Shown here piece by piece: positions 16,976 to 26,959 of a stretch of 54,983 nucleotides of DNA. The notes below the pieces were generated by a model. The model had not been told where the DNA came from. It made no database searches and worked only from the letters and a program-made list of their open reading frames with translations. The stretch is from a virus, in the IMG/VR virus record IMGVR_UViG_3300027708_000089, positions 1 to 54,983 of that record; one strand, written 5' to 3'. Position numbers and translations under genes: made by a program. The first letter of the stretch is position 1; each line of letters opens with the position of its first letter.

Positions 16976-18710
16976 TGCTTTTCCATTTTTCTAAAACATC
17001 CAAAAATTCTTGACGTTCTAATAATTGGTTGAACGCATTTTCGGCAAACTCGTAATGCGAGTTTGGTCCGGGGTGGGCACAATCTCTAGCCCTATTTTGT
17101 TTAAAAGGCTTTAGAACAGGATTAATATCCTTTTCAAAGTAATGCATCATACCAGGGATATAATTAATGTTGAGTTCGGGTGGATAGTCAACTCCCTGAA
17201 GGTCTCCATTCCAACAACTAAAAAAGAAAGGTATATTTTTAGATTTTAAATAATATTTTATAAAAAGAAGAATTTGGTAATATTCATGATATGATTGTCT
17301 TAGGTCTAGATTTTTTTGCATAAAATCAAGAACATTATCATAAAACATACCTGTTAATGGGTTGCCTGGCATAAATCCTGCAGTAATTCCTGTCCCGTCT
17401 GTATTTGTAAATACCAATTCTTTTCTGGTCACAGGGGGTAACAAGATATAAACCAAATCAGGTCTAGCACCCATATGTTCTATAGAAATATATACATTTC
17501 TAATGGCGGAAATAGCACTAATTCCTCCTTTACCAAGATTGAATACGGCTATAGGACCTTTGTTAATTTTTGTAAGAATTCGGTGTTTTAAAAATGTATG
17601 CCATAAGTGATCTACAGGAAGACCTATTCCTTCTGTAAACGAACAACCACTAACCAACATTGTTGGATAATCGTATGCTTGCTCAAATTCTTTAATGAAA
17701 TTGTTTGATCTAAAACCATAAGAATTATAATCATATGTAATATCATATTCACCGTATGTTATATATTTTGTTTCTCGATCCTCCTTTGTTTTGTTATATG
17801 TATACAGATCATCAGGTGATTTCCAGAAGGGACTGGTATTCCTCTCTGGGAATAACTCAAAATTATATTTGTTCCATAAATTATAACTAGTTAAATTTTC
17901 AGGAGGATTGGTACGCACAACTATGTCAGTCTCTGATTTAGGTAAATCTTGTCCCCAGCGGTTTGGCCCCGAATGAAAAAACATTTTCATACGATGTTCC
18001 CACCATTCTTTAGATTTTAATTTAACCCCGTTAAAATCAAGATCAGTCCGATATCTACAGTTGCTTCTCACAATGCTCCATTGTACAGGCATATTCATAA
18101 TTTTATTATATATTATTACAAATTGATCTGCTAGGTATCTATGTGTGTCAACCATATAAATAGTATTGAAGATATCCATTTCTATGTCTAGAATTTTTGA
18201 AATGCTTTGTTGGGTCCCTACATATATCATATCACTCATCTGTCTATATTTGTCTAATGGAAATAATTCGTCCAACCTACCCCCAGTAATTGCATAAAGT
18301 GTGTCATGAGCATCGTTAGGTATATTAGCAAGCCATTCTTTAAAAAATTCTTCGTCGTAATCTAAAGCAACGTCCGGTCTTAACAATATTACTCGATCGT
18401 ATTGAATACCTGAGTTGTTCATAAGGTTGATTGCAGATTTCCATCGGTTGATTAGATATCCCTGATAACAAATTTGATTTTGTGGAGGGTCATCTAAACT
18501 AGCAAGGTCGATTGATATAGGTGTAATAAAATTAAGAATTTTATCTTCAGAGATCTGTTCCATTATCTCCCCTTTGCCTTTCAACAACATTTTACTTGTA
18601 TTCCAAGTAGAGAAATAAGAATCAACATTATCCCATTTTAAAAATGTCCAGAATTTGTGAGCAACAGGAAATTCTCTATATTCTCCTGCTATTAAAACTG
18701 CAATTTTCAT
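16965..18710 (-). CDS. Fusion: glycosyltransferase-like domain + SGNH domain
   Basis: 581 aa. Residues 1 to about 230 repeat the GEYR family pattern (MKIAVLIAGEYREF, YFSTWN, DRVILLRPDVALDYD). After a linker, residues about 340-575 form an SGNH domain with GCSFTEGIG (nucleophile Ser), FNLGKGGISAIS (block II Gly), YILLPPVTR and HPGPNSHYEFAE (catalytic His). One polypeptide thus joins both activities that are separate genes elsewhere in this cassette. It overlaps the gene downstream by 11 nt and the gene upstream by 4. Confidence 0.82.
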   Translation of the reverse strand: MKIAVLIAGEYREFPVAHKFWTFLKWDNVDSYFSTWNTSKMLLKGKGEIMEQISEDKILNFITPISIDLASLDDPPQNQICYQGYLINRWKSAINLMNNSGIQYDRVILLRPDVALDYDEEFFKEWLANIPNDAHDTLYAITGGRLDELFPLDKYRQMSDMIYVGTQQSISKILDIEMDIFNTIYMVDTHRYLADQFVIIYNKIMNMPVQWSIVRSNCRYRTDLDFNGVKLKSKEWWEHRMKMFFHSGPNRWGQDLPKSETDIVVRTNPPENLTSYNLWNKYNFELFPERNTSPFWKSPDDLYTYNKTKEDRETKYITYGEYDITYDYNSYGFRSNNFIKEFEQAYDYPTMLVSGCSFTEGIGLPVDHLWHTFLKHRILTKINKGPIAVFNLGKGGISAISAIRNVYISIEHMGARPDLVYILLPPVTRKELVFTNTDGTGITAGFMPGNPLTGMFYDNVLDFMQKNLDLRQSYHEYYQILLFIKYYLKSKNIPFFFSCWNGDLQGVDYPPELNINYIPGMMHYFEKDINPVLKPFKQNRARDCAHPGPNSHYEFAENAFNQLLERQEFLDVLEKWKSNDR

Positions 18711-19447
18711 AAGTCTGAATTATCCAATAAATTATTTTCGTTAATATGATTTAGTAAATGACTTGCCCAGGCTGCATGACCTTCTTCTAATGGGTGGAGC
18801 ATGGGTCCTATTTTATAATCATTTGCTTTGGCAAAATTGCTAAAAGAAGGATACACATAATATCTATTTTTAACCAACTGATCTAATAATTCAGTTGATA
18901 TAATACTTTCTTGTATACTGTGTTCTATTCCCATCGATGATGTTAATAGATAAGGTATTTTGTTAATTCTTAAGAAATTTTGTATCCCTAGCACTATCAT
19001 CATATCAAATGTAAAATGTCCGTGATTGTAATTAAACTCTTTTACAAGAATCTCCCATAGTTGATGGTGTTTAGGGTTTGCCCTTTTGTTGGGTTCAAAC
19101 GCATTCATATGAATATAATATGCTGGGGGGTCAATACCAAAACAGAATTCTCTACGAGTAGTATGTGTTAGACTTACATTAACAAATATTTCTTCAGGTT
19201 TATATATTTTAAGTTTTTTTGTTACATCAGATATTAACACCCTGTATGCACGTTCATTAGAACCACCTGGACATCCTGTATTCTGATAATCTCCTATACT
19301 CAATGTATCGGACATTATACCGGTATAACAATGTTTTCTTTTATACTGAGTAAAATCAAATAAACTTACATCTTCTTCTGAACCATTTTCGTCAAGTTCG
19401 TGTCCAAATACAAAAGAGTCTCCTGTAGCGTAAAAAAATTTAATCAT
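18707..19447 (-). CDS. SGNH-fold hydrolase-like protein C
   Basis: 246 aa. FFYATGDSFVFGHEL is block I; GCPGGSNERAYRV block II; IFVNVSLTHTTRREF occupies block III; MLHPLEEGHAAWASHLL near the C-terminus provides the catalytic His. Much more divergent than the tandem pair at 15.4-17.0 kb, so not part of the same duplication. It overlaps both neighbours by ATGA-type junctions. Confidence 0.75.
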   Translation of the reverse strand: MIKFFYATGDSFVFGHELDENGSEEDVSLFDFTQYKRKHCYTGIMSDTLSIGDYQNTGCPGGSNERAYRVLISDVTKKLKIYKPEEIFVNVSLTHTTRREFCFGIDPPAYYIHMNAFEPNKRANPKHHQLWEILVKEFNYNHGHFTFDMMIVLGIQNFLRINKIPYLLTSSMGIEHSIQESIISTELLDQLVKNRYYVYPSFSNFAKANDYKIGPMLHPLEEGHAAWASHLLNHINENNLLDNSDL

Positions 19448-20232
19448 AATTTGTAAAAAGTTTGAGAATAATTGTTTATCTGTTGATAACCAAGTTGAGT
19501 TAAAGAATCAATATCAGCAACTTCTGGTCTAAAAACAGTTGACTGAATATTACTCCAGTCAGTGTGTACTTTTAAATTTCGTTCTTCGGTATGATCTGAT
19601 ATAAATGCACCAGGTCCTATTAGATCATAGTCGTCTTGTCTAACTTGATGTTTTTGTATTTTTCTATACAGATCTGAAATCAAATCCATAGCAGTCGACG
19701 ATCCGTAGAAAAACTGATCAGAAACATTTACTCTATTAAACTCGTAGGTCATTCTGCCTGCATGTACACATACAATATCTAAATATTGAGGCTTCATAAC
19801 CAATGGGATTGCGTAAAAATTATGTGTAGGTTCAAATATTATATCGTACCTGCTTCTAACAACCAAATCATATCTAAAATTATTTTCAATTTCATACCGT
19901 TTTTTTAAATGATTAGCCATCATTAAAGAGTAGGTTAAAGATGCCCATGAGAATCCTGCACCAATTACTTCTGCCGAATCAATAATATAGTGTTTAGGAG
20001 AAAATCGCTTTACCTGTTCATGCAACCAATTACGATCAACAGGTACATCGCCTTCCCAATACACAGGTTGTTCATTATTAGCTGCATTTTTGTTTCTTCT
20101 TTTATATGTATTATAATCCCAGGTATGGCAAAAGAAATCGTATTCGTGCTCTCCTGAAAAGTATTTCAAGATGTTAGGTATGGCGGCCTCTATTGTCCTA
20201 GGTTGTCCACTTAAACAAACTGCTATTCTCAT
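19444..20232 (-). CDS. Glycosyltransferase-like protein
   Basis: 262 aa. N-terminus MRIAVCLSGQPRTIEAAIPNI, then YDFFCHTWDYN, then YDLVVRSRYDIIFEP (acidic D-x-D-like position), the same order as in the GEYR proteins but with SGQPR in place of AGEYR. Similar proteins sit in capsule/LPS clusters as predicted glycosyltransferases. It overlaps both neighbouring genes by 4 nt. Confidence 0.7.
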   Translation of the reverse strand: MRIAVCLSGQPRTIEAAIPNILKYFSGEHEYDFFCHTWDYNTYKRRNKNAANNEQPVYWEGDVPVDRNWLHEQVKRFSPKHYIIDSAEVIGAGFSWASLTYSLMMANHLKKRYEIENNFRYDLVVRSRYDIIFEPTHNFYAIPLVMKPQYLDIVCVHAGRMTYEFNRVNVSDQFFYGSSTAMDLISDLYRKIQKHQVRQDDYDLIGPGAFISDHTEERNLKVHTDWSNIQSTVFRPEVADIDSLTQLGYQQINNYSQTFYKL

Positions 20233-20759
20233 ATTATTTCAAATAATTCAGTATTTTCAAAATTTATACATTCGGTTTTTATTTTTAAAGTTTTTAAAAA
20301 ATAATAAAAATCAGTACCAATACCGCCCTGTTTTCTATCTATTGGCAGAGTTTTATATTCTGTTCCAAAATTGCAGGCAAAATCAAACGTAAGTGAGTTT
20401 GAAAAGAATATCTGGGGAGATACATTAGTAGAGCCCTGACCCTGAACAAAGGATCCTCGAACAAAATATATTTTATTATCTTTATAAGAACTTATATTTA
20501 ACAATAGATTGTTATGCCTTGCAAACAACTCGAGTGTCTTATTACTAGAATCTACTGCTAGACAAATATCAAATTCTTGTCTTTTGTCTAATTCTTGCTG
20601 ACGTTTTTTAAATGCTGATACCCAGAGGCTTCTGTATATGTCATCTTCGTAGTGTTCAAAGTAGGTTATATCATACCCTAGTGCATTTAGATAATTCTGG
20701 ATACCAAGAACATTACTGTTTGACGATCCATAGAGGCATACAGCTATTTTAGGGTTCAT
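20229..20759 (-). CDS. Short glycosyltransferase-like protein, related N-terminus
   Basis: 176 aa from the ATG at 20759 (an ATG 15 nt upstream would overlap the radical SAM gene further). PKIAVCLYGSSNSNVLGIQNYL parallels the SGQPR/GEYR N-termini; YDITYFEHYEDD and FDICLAVDSSNKTLELF follow. Shorter than its relatives and lacking a clear DxD, so it may be a partner or degenerate copy. Confidence 0.6.
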   Translation of the reverse strand: MNPKIAVCLYGSSNSNVLGIQNYLNALGYDITYFEHYEDDIYRSLWVSAFKKRQQELDKRQEFDICLAVDSSNKTLELFARHNNLLLNISSYKDNKIYFVRGSFVQGQGSTNVSPQIFFSNSLTFDFACNFGTEYKTLPIDRKQGGIGTDFYYFLKTLKIKTECINFENTELFEII

Positions 20760-22179
20760 ATACACCCGTTTCATAGTTAGATATTCCGTGCTTATTCAGT
20801 TCCATAATAGGAAACACCTTAGGCAGTTCTATTGAATTATACCAGGAAGCGATCTCTGGAAAAGTTTCTAGTATGTTCTTATTTCGTCTTTGATCATATT
20901 GTGTAAAGAAACTTTTAAAATCAACAAGCAATGACTTCTTATCATCGGGCATAAACACATGCCCCTTGTCTAGCACTTCTATGTAGTCGAGTAGACGTTT
21001 AATCTGTGCCATTTCGCCATCAACAAATAGTTTAGAGTTTTTATTTTTATCATACCAAACTTTTAATTTAGCATGTAATTCTCGTTTGACTTCATCCGGC
21101 AAAGCAAGAGGACTCATAAAGCTCGGCCATCTTAACATGTTTAATGACAAGTTGGGCCTATGATGTCCATACTTTGATTTTAACTCAATGATATCATCTA
21201 AGAACTCCGTTATACTAAACAGGCAAAGATTATTAATAGTCATCATTATAGTCACTGCCCTAAAATTGGCATTTTCTATAAAAGTTGAAAGATTATCACG
21301 CCATTGTTTATATACTAAACCGTCTCTAATATACTCGGCGTGTGCTCCGAAGCTTTCATTACTGGTATATAAATCAAATTCTTTAATTGGTAATGTCTTG
21401 GTAATGCCTATCAGCTTTTCAAGAGCCTTATCACTCATACCTAAATTACTGTTAACGGCAAATCTTAAATTACTAGCGTCGGTGGTATGCAGTATATCTA
21501 CAAATCGCCAAAAGTTCTGACTCACTGTTGCTTCGCCGCCGGTGATTCGTATTTCTTGCAGTGTCTGTGATAATTCAGGCCACCATTGAAAGAAAGCATC
21601 TATATAAGGATTGTTTTCTAAATGACGTCCGTTAGTTTCAGACCAGCTACCGTCTGACTGGTATGCTCCGCCGCCGCCGTGTGCTGAAAAGTTTTGATAG
21701 GCACCGTTCTTCTTTAGATCTTCTGACCATGTAGAACTATAACCGGCATTGCAATAACTACAGGCAAAATTACATTGTCTGTCAAAACTTATTTCTAATG
21801 TTTTAAGTATAGAGTCAGCGTCCCAAGGTAGGTCTCTTAATTGTTGTATGTCTTCATTCTTGTAGATTTCACTTTTATAGATCCTATCACTTGGATTATC
21901 TCTACCAATGCCTTCTATCTTCCAACAGTAAGAACACTCTGCAGGCTTTGCTCCTTCCAACATCATTTTACGCATCTGCTTTTTATGATCAGTGTTGTGG
22001 ATAGCAGATGGATTAGTTTTAATCTGTTCTAGATCAATGGGATGTGGCAACGGTAGATGACAACTGGTTGTTTGACCGCTACCTAGGTGTATGCTGGCAT
22101 TATACCATTTAGCTGCACAGAAGCTAGGGCTTATTGAATTCAGGTGTACATTGCGCCAATGTATTAGGTGTTCGCTCAT
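20749..22179 (-). CDS. Twitch-type radical SAM protein 1
   Basis: 476 aa. The radical SAM motif CNFACSYC gives the CxxxCxxC ligands C136, C140 and C143 for the SAM-binding 4Fe-4S cluster; IRITGGEATVSQNF is the SAM-binding GGE motif. Extra conserved Cys precede it: C21, C40 and the pair in ECSYCW (82, 85), suggesting an auxiliary cluster or metal site. The substrate is unknown. It is a paralogue of the next gene upstream; both share the opening layout SPxFCxAKW, CH and ECxYCW. Confidence 0.9.
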   Translation of the reverse strand: MSEHLIHWRNVHLNSISPSFCAAKWYNASIHLGSGQTTSCHLPLPHPIDLEQIKTNPSAIHNTDHKKQMRKMMLEGAKPAECSYCWKIEGIGRDNPSDRIYKSEIYKNEDIQQLRDLPWDADSILKTLEISFDRQCNFACSYCNAGYSSTWSEDLKKNGAYQNFSAHGGGGAYQSDGSWSETNGRHLENNPYIDAFFQWWPELSQTLQEIRITGGEATVSQNFWRFVDILHTTDASNLRFAVNSNLGMSDKALEKLIGITKTLPIKEFDLYTSNESFGAHAEYIRDGLVYKQWRDNLSTFIENANFRAVTIMMTINNLCLFSITEFLDDIIELKSKYGHHRPNLSLNMLRWPSFMSPLALPDEVKRELHAKLKVWYDKNKNSKLFVDGEMAQIKRLLDYIEVLDKGHVFMPDDKKSLLVDFKSFFTQYDQRRNKNILETFPEIASWYNSIELPKVFPIMELNKHGISNYETGVYEP

Positions 22180-22180
22180 A

Positions 22181-23635
22181 TTAGAAAGGGCCTTTCGTTT
22201 GCCATCTTACAGTGTACATTTTAGCTTCTTGATAGAAGTCTGCTAGTTCGGGAAATGTTTCTACGAAGTTAGTACCTCTTCGAAGATCGTACTCAGTGAT
22301 ATATTCTGCAAATTGTGCCCGCAAAGGACCAATCACATTGGGATCCTTGTGACTACGCATCATCTCATCTCTTACAGTAAAGTACAGTCTTTCAATCCTG
22401 TTTACTTCAAAGTCGAAGAACCCTTTTCCACATAAAGGAGGCCAATTCAATTGGTGCAAGTTTTGAAACATATGAGTAACAGCATCTTCAACCATAGGAA
22501 GGAATCTAGAATCCGCAACCCATGGTGCTAAGAATTCGGGCCAGCGAATATAGGGTATGTCTAATGATACAGGGTTCTTTCTAACAGGTTGTAAAGTATA
22601 CTTTCTTTTCATGTCTAGTATATCATCCATTAGTAATTTAAAACTAGGCATGCTCAATATATTGTAAGCTGCCATTACAGTAAGATGACTGTCGGGAATT
22701 TCAGCTAAAACCCTATGACAATTTACCAACCAACGATTGTAATTTAATCCAAATCTAATGTATTCTGCTTGTTTCCCGTGTGCTTCGTTACTGGTAAACA
22801 ATTTGAAACTCTTAACAGCTTTCTTTTCTTGAATAGTCTGCATCTTCTCAATAAATTGATTGATGAGATTTTTAGGAACATCAAGATTAGAGTTAATACT
22901 AAATTCCATTTGCGGTTGCGGGTTCTCTATCAAGAAGTCCAACACTCTAAAGACCTGCTTACTCATCAACGGTTCGCCACCTGTGATTCTAAAAGTATGC
23001 AAGTCGCCTACAACATCGGGCCACCATTTCCAGAATGCATCAATGTATGGATTTGGTTTTGTTATAGGTAACGGCATTTGGCCTGTCTCTTTTAGATAAT
23101 CTAAACTGTGTAAGGTTATATCTTGTAGATTGTAAGGACCGTACTGTTCTATCTCTTGTTTCCATGTAGATGAATAACCAGGACTACAGTATGCACATTT
23201 AAAATTGCAGGCAGTGTCAAACGAAACTTCTAAATAAGTAGGATTAACATCCGCATCCCAAGGCAGAGACTTGATTTTGTCTATATGAGGCAATGCCCAA
23301 GCATCTGCACTTTTTGTAATTCGTTCGCTGAAAATGTTGCTTTCATTTTCATTTATTACTGCATCCTCGGCTCGCCAACAGTAATCACATTCACTAGGAC
23401 GTTTACCTTCTAACATTAATTTTCGTTGTTCTTTCTTATAAGATGTATTATGTAAGGCGGAAGGGTTTATTTTAATTTCGTCAATAGAGATTTTGTGTGG
23501 GGCAGGATGATGACAACTATGATTCAACCCTGTTCCTAAGTGGAGACTGAGCTGGTTCCATTTTGCAACACAGAAAGTAGGACTCACTGCATCTAACTGT
23601 TCTTTTGTTGTTTGAAATATTTTTTGATGATCCAT
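22181..23635 (-). CDS. Twitch-type radical SAM protein 2
   Basis: 484 aa. CNFKCAYC gives C143, C147 and C150; FRITGGEPLMSKQVFRV is the GGE motif. The N-terminal Cys pattern (C22, C41, ECDYCW at about 82-87) matches its neighbour, and the two proteins align along the whole length with moderate identity, so they arose by duplication and then diverged. The genes are separated by one base. They may act as a heteromeric pair on a peptide or sugar. Confidence 0.9.
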   Translation of the reverse strand: MDHQKIFQTTKEQLDAVSPTFCVAKWNQLSLHLGTGLNHSCHHPAPHKISIDEIKINPSALHNTSYKKEQRKLMLEGKRPSECDYCWRAEDAVINENESNIFSERITKSADAWALPHIDKIKSLPWDADVNPTYLEVSFDTACNFKCAYCSPGYSSTWKQEIEQYGPYNLQDITLHSLDYLKETGQMPLPITKPNPYIDAFWKWWPDVVGDLHTFRITGGEPLMSKQVFRVLDFLIENPQPQMEFSINSNLDVPKNLINQFIEKMQTIQEKKAVKSFKLFTSNEAHGKQAEYIRFGLNYNRWLVNCHRVLAEIPDSHLTVMAAYNILSMPSFKLLMDDILDMKRKYTLQPVRKNPVSLDIPYIRWPEFLAPWVADSRFLPMVEDAVTHMFQNLHQLNWPPLCGKGFFDFEVNRIERLYFTVRDEMMRSHKDPNVIGPLRAQFAEYITEYDLRRGTNFVETFPELADFYQEAKMYTVRWQTKGPF

Positions 23636-23642
23636 TTTGTAC

Positions 23643-25445
23643 TTAATTATCTATAGCTTTAATATATTTATTAAAAGTTTTTTCTAGCCAGTTGTAGTCG
23701 TTTACTTTAGTAATGTCTTCATTAGAATTAGCAAATGCTACTCCTTGCTCTGCTCCCAGCTTTGCCCATTTTGCAAAGTCGGCAAATTTGATTGGATCGA
23801 GCCATTCTCTTAATCTTTCTTTAGATTCAGCATCATTATTTTTAGACAATTTTGCACATTCTCTAAAGGCAGCTTTCCAAGTGTTGTACTCTGATGTGTT
23901 AAATTGTGTAACATTGCTAACACTATCCATAACCGTTAATTTCTTACCGACGCTCTGTGTTAGATCAGTGTCCCATGATTTAAGGGATCGCATCTTAGAC
24001 GTATTAAACAGTTTAACACCTCCGTAACCGTATGTCAAGTTGTTTACAGGATTTTTACTTTTCCAAACATAGGTGCAATCTCTATCAAATATGCCTGGTT
24101 GAAAATTAAATTTCCAATCAAACATTAGATAAGCATCACCGTCTACAACAAAAAACATATCAGTCTTTGCCAACTTAGCTGCGGCCTTATGTGCTTCAAA
24201 TATACCCTTAACCCCATCGACTCGTTTAGCATCAGGTGCTTTCTGTAGAACACGTTTCCAATTTTGTTCTGCATTTAGTTCGTGATAACTTATAAAAATA
24301 ACATCCATTTGATCTGCCCATAGAGGAGTCAATGTGCCAACTTGTTTTTCACCTGTTGTGTTGTCGGTCAATCTATATCGAGAGATCCAAATATTATCTT
24401 GAGAGACTGATGGGTCATCTAGGTACCAAACATGTTCAAATTCAAAGTCATACCAAGGGATATCGTAGTCTATATCATTGCATATTTTAGGAAGTTTTGA
24501 ATTGTGTTTTAGTTTAATGTTAGGACTAACGTAATCAATTATCTTAGAGCCTTCTGGTTCATCAGCAATCTGGATAGTGAATGCCCATATATCATCTTCT
24601 CCGTGTTGCAAATGCTTTCTATCCAGCATCCAAACATGTTCAAACTTAAGGTCGTACCAAGGTGCGACATAATCTATACTATAATCTAATTTAGGCAATA
24701 ATGGATTATATATTATGTGGTACTGGGGACTTATTACTCCGTACCATTTCCATTCCTTAGGTTTACGCCAGTTTGGTCTAAACTTAACAACCCACATACG
24801 TTCAGTTAACTCAGATGTTTGATGTATAGGATCTAATTCGTATGCACATTCATTAGACAGATCCCAAAACGGTGGGCAACATTCATCTACGTTAATTCCT
24901 AAGTCAGGTAAGTGTTCATTAAAGTCTATAGACACATCTGGAGTAAGGTATCCCATGTCCTTTGTACCTAGTATTTCCTTACCTTCAATTTGAACAGACA
25001 TTGCCCAAACTTTATCTTCTGAGGGGACAAACTTAGGATCCATATACCAAACTAATTTATAATCTCTTTCCCATTTGTCTAGTTCATGTACGGCAAATGG
25101 ATCATCAACGAACTGCATTAATTTGTCTATTTCTGGATTCTTTGTCCAAATGGGTTTAGGTTTAATAATCTCTATTGTTTCGTATCCTTTTACAGGATTC
25201 CAACGATCAGTGAATAATTTGGCGATCCATTCACCTTCATAGGTGTAGACCACACATTTTTCTGAATAGGGAATGTCATCGATAAAACGGCGAACATCTG
25301 TATGTGGTGTCCAAGGATTAAAAGCAATGAATTGAGAGTGGCCGTTATTGAGATTAAACAGATTTACATCGTAATAGATGTTATTGCCATCCCATTCAAC
25401 GGCTGCTACTTCTTCATAGGGTATTTGATATATATCGTCTAGCAT
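23643..25445 (-). CDS. Large glycosyltransferase-like protein with four tandem WYxxFEHVW modules
   Basis: 600 aa. Residues about 100-390 hold about four imperfect 70-80 aa modules, each with VW-x-LD/MDP at the start, a W-x-x-x-Q/R strand, then GY/V-x-(S/T)P and a closing DY-x-x-PWYDxxFEHVW. Residues about 395-520 form a GT-A-like domain: MDVIFISYHELNAEQNW, GIFEAHKAAAKLAKT, and FFVVDGDAYL with a DGD acidic motif. The last 80 residues are charged and helical. It is first in the cassette order and adjacent to the fibre genes, which fits a fibre- or surface-glycosylating role (inference). Confidence 0.7.
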   Translation of the reverse strand: MLDDIYQIPYEEVAAVEWDGNNIYYDVNLFNLNNGHSQFIAFNPWTPHTDVRRFIDDIPYSEKCVVYTYEGEWIAKLFTDRWNPVKGYETIEIIKPKPIWTKNPEIDKLMQFVDDPFAVHELDKWERDYKLVWYMDPKFVPSEDKVWAMSVQIEGKEILGTKDMGYLTPDVSIDFNEHLPDLGINVDECCPPFWDLSNECAYELDPIHQTSELTERMWVVKFRPNWRKPKEWKWYGVISPQYHIIYNPLLPKLDYSIDYVAPWYDLKFEHVWMLDRKHLQHGEDDIWAFTIQIADEPEGSKIIDYVSPNIKLKHNSKLPKICNDIDYDIPWYDFEFEHVWYLDDPSVSQDNIWISRYRLTDNTTGEKQVGTLTPLWADQMDVIFISYHELNAEQNWKRVLQKAPDAKRVDGVKGIFEAHKAAAKLAKTDMFFVVDGDAYLMFDWKFNFQPGIFDRDCTYVWKSKNPVNNLTYGYGGVKLFNTSKMRSLKSWDTDLTQSVGKKLTVMDSVSNVTQFNTSEYNTWKAAFRECAKLSKNNDAESKERLREWLDPIKFADFAKWAKLGAEQGVAFANSNEDITKVNDYNWLEKTFNKYIKAIDN

Positions 25446-25484
25446 ATGTACTAATTATCTTAGTACAGAATGGTAAAGAATATA

Positions 25485-26954
25485 TTAAGTTGGTAAATTT
25501 ACCAGGCTCACTTCGGTGGACCAGCTCCATGCGGATGTAGCAGTTGAGTATGACGTAGTAAAACCTCTAAATAGATAACCGACCGTACCATCCTGAACAG
25601 GGGCACCTAATTGATAATATCTAATGGTATTGTCCACGTCTGAATAGTAGTGGAATGCTCTAGTTAAATTTTCTAATGTAGCATCAAATGCAGGGTCGCC
25701 GGATAATTCTCGCAAATTGTTAATCTCTACAGTAATATTCCCCACACTATCGTGATCTACAATAAACATAGACCTGTATCCAGGGCTTTGTTCATAGCCA
25801 AAGTAATCAGAATAGTTAAGGCCTTCGGTAACTTTCTTTTCGTACAGAGGTAAGCCATTGATATCTAACTGTCCGCTTAGATATGTCCCCACAGACTCTA
25901 AGGGAATTCTATAACCAATTGCCCAGTATGGGTATGGTGTTTTTAATGGACCTGCATCGAAAGCAATGTTTCTTAGGCTGACAAATTCATTGCCACCGTC
26001 AGCATATACTGGTGTGCCATCACCTCCTGCGCCAACTCCAATTGTAATGGTCTTGACGCTATTGATATAGTCAAGACTTATACCAATAATGCTGTTATTA
26101 TAAGCTGCTGGACTTATCCAGGTGGCAATGTTTTTATATTTGGTATAATCGATATTGACCACAGCAGTATTGTAAATTAAAACAGGAGCGGCCGTTTCCG
26201 CCGTGATTGTCAGTACAGAGTTATATGTGCCATTGATATTATTAACTTGGTTTGGGTCCCACGTTAGATAAATGGTGTTGATTGCATCAGATCCCGTTGA
26301 CACAGACCATCCGTCGCTTCCAGATATTGAAGTAGTAAACGGTAATGCAAAATCTAAAATTTCAATACCGTTAGTAATAGGAATAAGATGTATTGTTTCA
26401 GTTTCAGATTTACCTATTTCAGTAGTTGATACAGAAAATACCGTAGGTGTTGCTGTAAACCTAGAGTCATTACTTACTGTTTGACGTGTAATAACCTTGT
26501 ATTTTCTAGAATAATGATTAGAATTGATTATAAAATAGTTGACATATTCGCCTATATCGTTGCTGCTATAGGATAATGCAACTGTAGAAGAACTCAATGG
26601 GGCAATGCTAATTGGAAAAGTAGCTGATAGATTCGGAGTTACACTTTCAGAAGTAAAAGAAATGTCACTAGCTGAATTAATTACCAAGGCAAGGTTGCCT
26701 CGATTGTGGATAACTACATTCTGAACAGCACTTGTTCCACCTGGATAGATATAGAAAGTATCTAATGGATCGATATCTAAAATAGCGCTATTGGCTTCTA
26801 TAAACGGATATGTATTGCCTTCTAGGTCTCGAAGGGTCTGAACAATTGGGTACGGTCCAATAATTGCTCCGTTCGAGGCTCCTCCGCCCACTTGGCGAAA
26901 GCCGATACTGCTACCTATGGTTAAGTTTACGTCAAATTCTGTTAATGCTGGCAT
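25485..26954 (-). CDS. Beta-rich virion/fibre protein
   Basis: 489 aa, rich in Ser, Thr, Asn and Ile and low in Lys and Cys. Residues about 55-290 look like two to three Ig/Big-like beta sandwiches (VQNVVIHNRGNLALVI resembles choice-of-anchor/ASPM-type repeats). The C-terminal 180 residues contain GVGAGGDGTPVYADGGNEF and end STATSAWSWSTEVSLVNLP. It belongs to a three-gene structural block on the minus strand. Likely a fibre or baseplate-attached protein. Confidence 0.65.
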   Translation of the reverse strand: MPALTEFDVNLTIGSSIGFRQVGGGASNGAIIGPYPIVQTLRDLEGNTYPFIEANSAILDIDPLDTFYIYPGGTSAVQNVVIHNRGNLALVINSASDISFTSESVTPNLSATFPISIAPLSSSTVALSYSSNDIGEYVNYFIINSNHYSRKYKVITRQTVSNDSRFTATPTVFSVSTTEIGKSETETIHLIPITNGIEILDFALPFTTSISGSDGWSVSTGSDAINTIYLTWDPNQVNNINGTYNSVLTITAETAAPVLIYNTAVVNIDYTKYKNIATWISPAAYNNSIIGISLDYINSVKTITIGVGAGGDGTPVYADGGNEFVSLRNIAFDAGPLKTPYPYWAIGYRIPLESVGTYLSGQLDINGLPLYEKKVTEGLNYSDYFGYEQSPGYRSMFIVDHDSVGNITVEINNLRELSGDPAFDATLENLTRAFHYYSDVDNTIRYYQLGAPVQDGTVGYLFRGFTTSYSTATSAWSWSTEVSLVNLPT

Positions 26955-26959
26955 AATTG

